64,000 nt of DNA from Polyangiaceae bacterium (GTDB taxonomy: Bacteria > Myxococcota_A > Polyangia > Polyangiales > Polyangiaceae), in assembly GCA_016712345.1 (NCBI GenBank), contig JADJRH010000001.1:310001-374000 (forward strand). Reading direction: 5' to 3'. The position numbers were made by a program, and so were the translations under genes. This document shows positions 62,363 through 64,000 of the stretch, piece after piece. How positions within the stretch are numbered: position 1 is the first letter of the stretch; every line of letters begins with the position of its first letter. The notes beneath the pieces were generated by a model, which had not been told where the DNA came from, made no database searches, and worked only from the letters and a program-made list of their open reading frames with translations.

Positions 62363-63594
62363 GGCTCCCCTCCCCCAAATCCATGGCGCCTGAGCCACCG
62401 TTGAGGCCCGGGTCGCGAAGCGCGAAACAACGCTTTTGTTTTGGACTCCACAACCGAAATCGCGCGACGCACTTTTTCAACCGCGTCGTCGTCGAGGTAG
62501 TCCACCGAGTCAAAGTCAAAAATGACAGCCGCCGGGTTGGACGCGGACACCGCCGAACGAGCGCGTGACACCAGCGTATCCATTGTTTCGCGGGTGACCG
62601 GAACCACCAACTCGCGAGGTGTTGTCAGAGCGGGCGACGATGGTCGAGTGGGCGCTTTTTTGGCTATTGGCGTTGCGTTGTGTACCCCCAGCGAAGAGGA
62701 GCGCTCACCTTTTCCAAGTTTGGACGAAGGCGGCGCAGCCACACGCTCCGAAATGGCCGGTTGAGAAATGCGCCCTGAAGGACGCGACGATCGGGCGGGG
62801 CCACTCTCTTCAGGTTTTTGCCACACCACGTGGTCACCGAAAGGTCGGGCCGACAGCCCCGGCACATTTCGGAGGGTTTCTGAATAGCCCAAAAACAAGA
62901 ATCCCCCCGGAGCAAGCACCTGCGTTAACTTTTCAAGCGCGCGCGCCCTCGCTTCGGGAGCGAAATAAATGAGAACATTGCGGCACCACACCAAATCAAA
63001 CCCACGCCGTATGACCCTGTCTGCCAGGTTGTGTTTTTCAAATTCGACAAGGCCTGCAATTTCAGGCCGAATGTGCACAACCTCCCCATCTGCCACAAAA
63101 CTTGAATGCCATTCAGCCGGCACCTGACGCAACACCGAACTTGGGTAGACGGCCTCCCGAGCGGTTGAAAGAGCTTCAACGCTCACGTCGGTGGCCCAAA
63201 TGGAAGGTTTTCCACTTGGGGGTGGAAACGCTTTATGGAGCATCATGGCCAGCGTGAATGGCTCTTCACCCGTGGCGCAGCCGGCGCTCCACACCTGCGG
63301 ACTTGACCTACCCATCGCCTTCCAGAATGGAATGACAACATCGGTAAGCGCGTCGATGTGCGGTTTGTGCCTGAAAAAGCGCGTTTCACCAACTCTTACA
63401 GATTCTACAAGCAGGTGCAGTTCTTCGGCCCCAAAAGGTGAACGAACCAATTCTAAGTAGGCGCCTTCGCTCATTTGCAGCGCTGCCATGCGTGCAGCCG
63501 CTCGCGTTTCTACCACCCAGGGTGGAAGGTCAAACCCCGCGTGCGCATGAAGGCACTTTTCGAGGCCGGCGAGCGTTGCGCGAAGAAGGCCCAT
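62359..63594 (-). CDS. CheR methyltransferase fused to a STAS-like domain
   Basis: A 411-residue protein. CheR N-domain (about 10-75) with VGETRFFRHKPH; SAM domain with AGCATGEEPFTLAM (motif I-like), ATDVSVEALSTARE and FDLVWCRNVLIYF. Methylates MCP glutamates. After a Ser/Arg-rich linker (270-330), the C-terminal 80 residues (VVPVTRETMDTLVSRARS ... AVIFDFDSVDYLDDDAVEKV) look like a STAS domain, an uncommon fusion; STAS domains sense small ligands or mediate anti-sigma-type interactions. No pentapeptide tether for MCP. Its stop overlaps the CheA GTG, and 8 bp separate it from the MCP gene. Confidence 0.85.
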   Translation of the reverse strand: MGLLRATLAGLEKCLHAHAGFDLPPWVVETRAAARMAALQMSEGAYLELVRSPFGAEELHLLVESVRVGETRFFRHKPHIDALTDVVIPFWKAMGRSSPQVWSAGCATGEEPFTLAMMLHKAFPPPSGKPSIWATDVSVEALSTAREAVYPSSVLRQVPAEWHSSFVADGEVVHIRPEIAGLVEFEKHNLADRVIRRGFDLVWCRNVLIYFAPEARARALEKLTQVLAPGGFLFLGYSETLRNVPGLSARPFGDHVVWQKPEESGPARSSRPSGRISQPAISERVAAPPSSKLGKGERSSSLGVHNATPIAKKAPTRPSSPALTTPRELVVPVTRETMDTLVSRARSAVSASNPAAVIFDFDSVDYLDDDAVEKVRRAISVVESKTKALFRASRPGPQRWLRRHGFGGGEP

Positions 63595-63602
63595 ACGCTA
63601 GC

Positions 63603-64000
63603 TCAATGGGGCTTTGACGCCGGTCTTGAGGGCTTTGTGAACGCGGGTCTGGCGGCCGTTTTTGGGGGCAACGACTTGAGGGTAGGTTTTTGTGGAAGTG
63701 ATGCCGGCGCCTGAGGTTCTGCGGGTGGAAGGGCCGCCGGTGCGGATGGGAGGGGAGTTAAACTCCCTTCGAGGTGAAACCCACCGATCGACTGTTCCAA
63801 CTCAAATGCGAGTTCATGCAATCGTTCCCCTTGAAGCACCGACTCTTCGGCTCCGGTTAATACTTCACTCGCAATGCGCCGCACAGCATCCATGTTTCGA
63901 GCGATTTCGTCGCTCACCACCGCCTGCTCTTGAACGGCCTGCGCTGTGTCGCGAACAACGCTCATCAGATGGGTAAGATCGGCCAATGTGGTGCTGACCA
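63603..64000 (-). CDS. Methyl-accepting chemotaxis protein, C-terminal part
   Basis: The frame is open to the window edge, so only the last 132 residues are seen. They contain an MCP-like coiled-coil segment (RDTAQAVQEQAVVSDEIARNMDAV, as in the stretch just after the signalling tip), a short C-terminal helix (GERLHELAFELEQSIGGFHL) and a Pro/Ala/Lys-rich tail of about 50 residues. It is the first gene of the chemosensory operon visible here; the sensor part lies outside. Assignment rests on the coil pattern and the CheR/CheA neighbours. Confidence 0.75.
   Translation of the reverse strand, partial: VSTTLADLTHLMSVVRDTAQAVQEQAVVSDEIARNMDAVRRIASEVLTGAEESVLQGERLHELAFELEQSIGGFHLEGSLTPLPSAPAALPPAEPQAPASLPQKPTLKSLPPKTAARPAFTKPSRPASKPH

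Overview
The window reads as one stretch of a Gram-negative, probably Myxococcota (deltaproteobacterial sensu lato) chromosome. Supporting signs are a FrzE/Che-like chemosensory operon, an MglA-type GTPase with a long tail, several Cys-rich lipoproteins with Ser/Thr/Gly linkers, a DUF2169 protein, many lipoprotein signal peptides and an outer-membrane BamA/TamA-type protein. By eye the GC content is in the middle to upper 50s, low for classical myxobacteria, so a lower-GC lineage is suggested. This placement is inference; no rRNA is present.

Layout. 0-5.4 kb: HtrA-like lipoprotein protease, a PEGA protein + Cys-rich lipoprotein operon, and an SGNH hydrolase. 5.4-6.1 kb: non-coding stretch with a 160-bp inverted-repeat element. 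6.1-16.2 kb: LonH-type protease, NhaR-like regulator with an NhaD-like antiporter in a run with two unknown genes, ClC chloride transporter, methyltransferase, Na/Ca exchanger. 16.28-16.84 kb: a 564-bp element with about 75-bp imperfect terminal inverted repeats and three strong hairpins inside, and no convincing gene. 16.8-32.8 kb: BamA-like protein, DUF2169 protein, lipoprotein methyltransferase, an SNF2 helicase split by an in-frame stop, an MglA-like GTPase split by a one-base shift, PA14 lipoprotein, rhomboid protease, and an ECF sigma - membrane protein - lipoprotein operon. 32.95 kb: tRNA-Leu(UAA). 33-38 kb: zinc-ribbon membrane protein divergent from a decapeptide-repeat membrane protein, CPA2 antiporter with an EIIA-like tail, acyl-CoA dehydrogenase. 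38-43.6 kb: metallo-beta-lactamase-fold protein and a four-gene catabolic operon (aldehyde dehydrogenase, aminotransferase, CoA-transferase A and B). 43.7-51.6 kb: Cys-rich lipoprotein, GH5-like glycosidase, two overlapping histidine kinases (the second with a degraded ATPase domain), lipoprotein, YqjD/YqjE-like pair. 51.6-56.6 kb: B12-radical SAM enzyme, ABC1/UbiB-like kinase translationally coupled to a STAND-type NTPase, RsgA GTPase with a probable AUU start. 56.6-64 kb: chemosensory operon MCP (cut by the window end) - CheR - CheA - triple-receiver adenylate cyclase - CheB.

How it works together. Many neighbouring genes overlap by ATGA or GTGA, so translation is tightly coupled inside operons. 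The chemosensory operon has an adenylate cyclase fused to receivers as a likely output, so signalling may end in cAMP rather than, or as well as, a motor. The catabolic operon would transaminate an amino compound, oxidise the aldehyde and move CoA onto the acid.

The most interesting non-gene signals are the 16.28-16.84 kb structured element, the strongly over-represented palindrome GTGTACAC (11 copies seen, about one expected), the regional switch in word and codon usage (GGGTAG-rich ends, GTGTACAC-rich middle, an AT-richer block at 38-43.6 kb), and the two broken genes only 2.7 kb apart.
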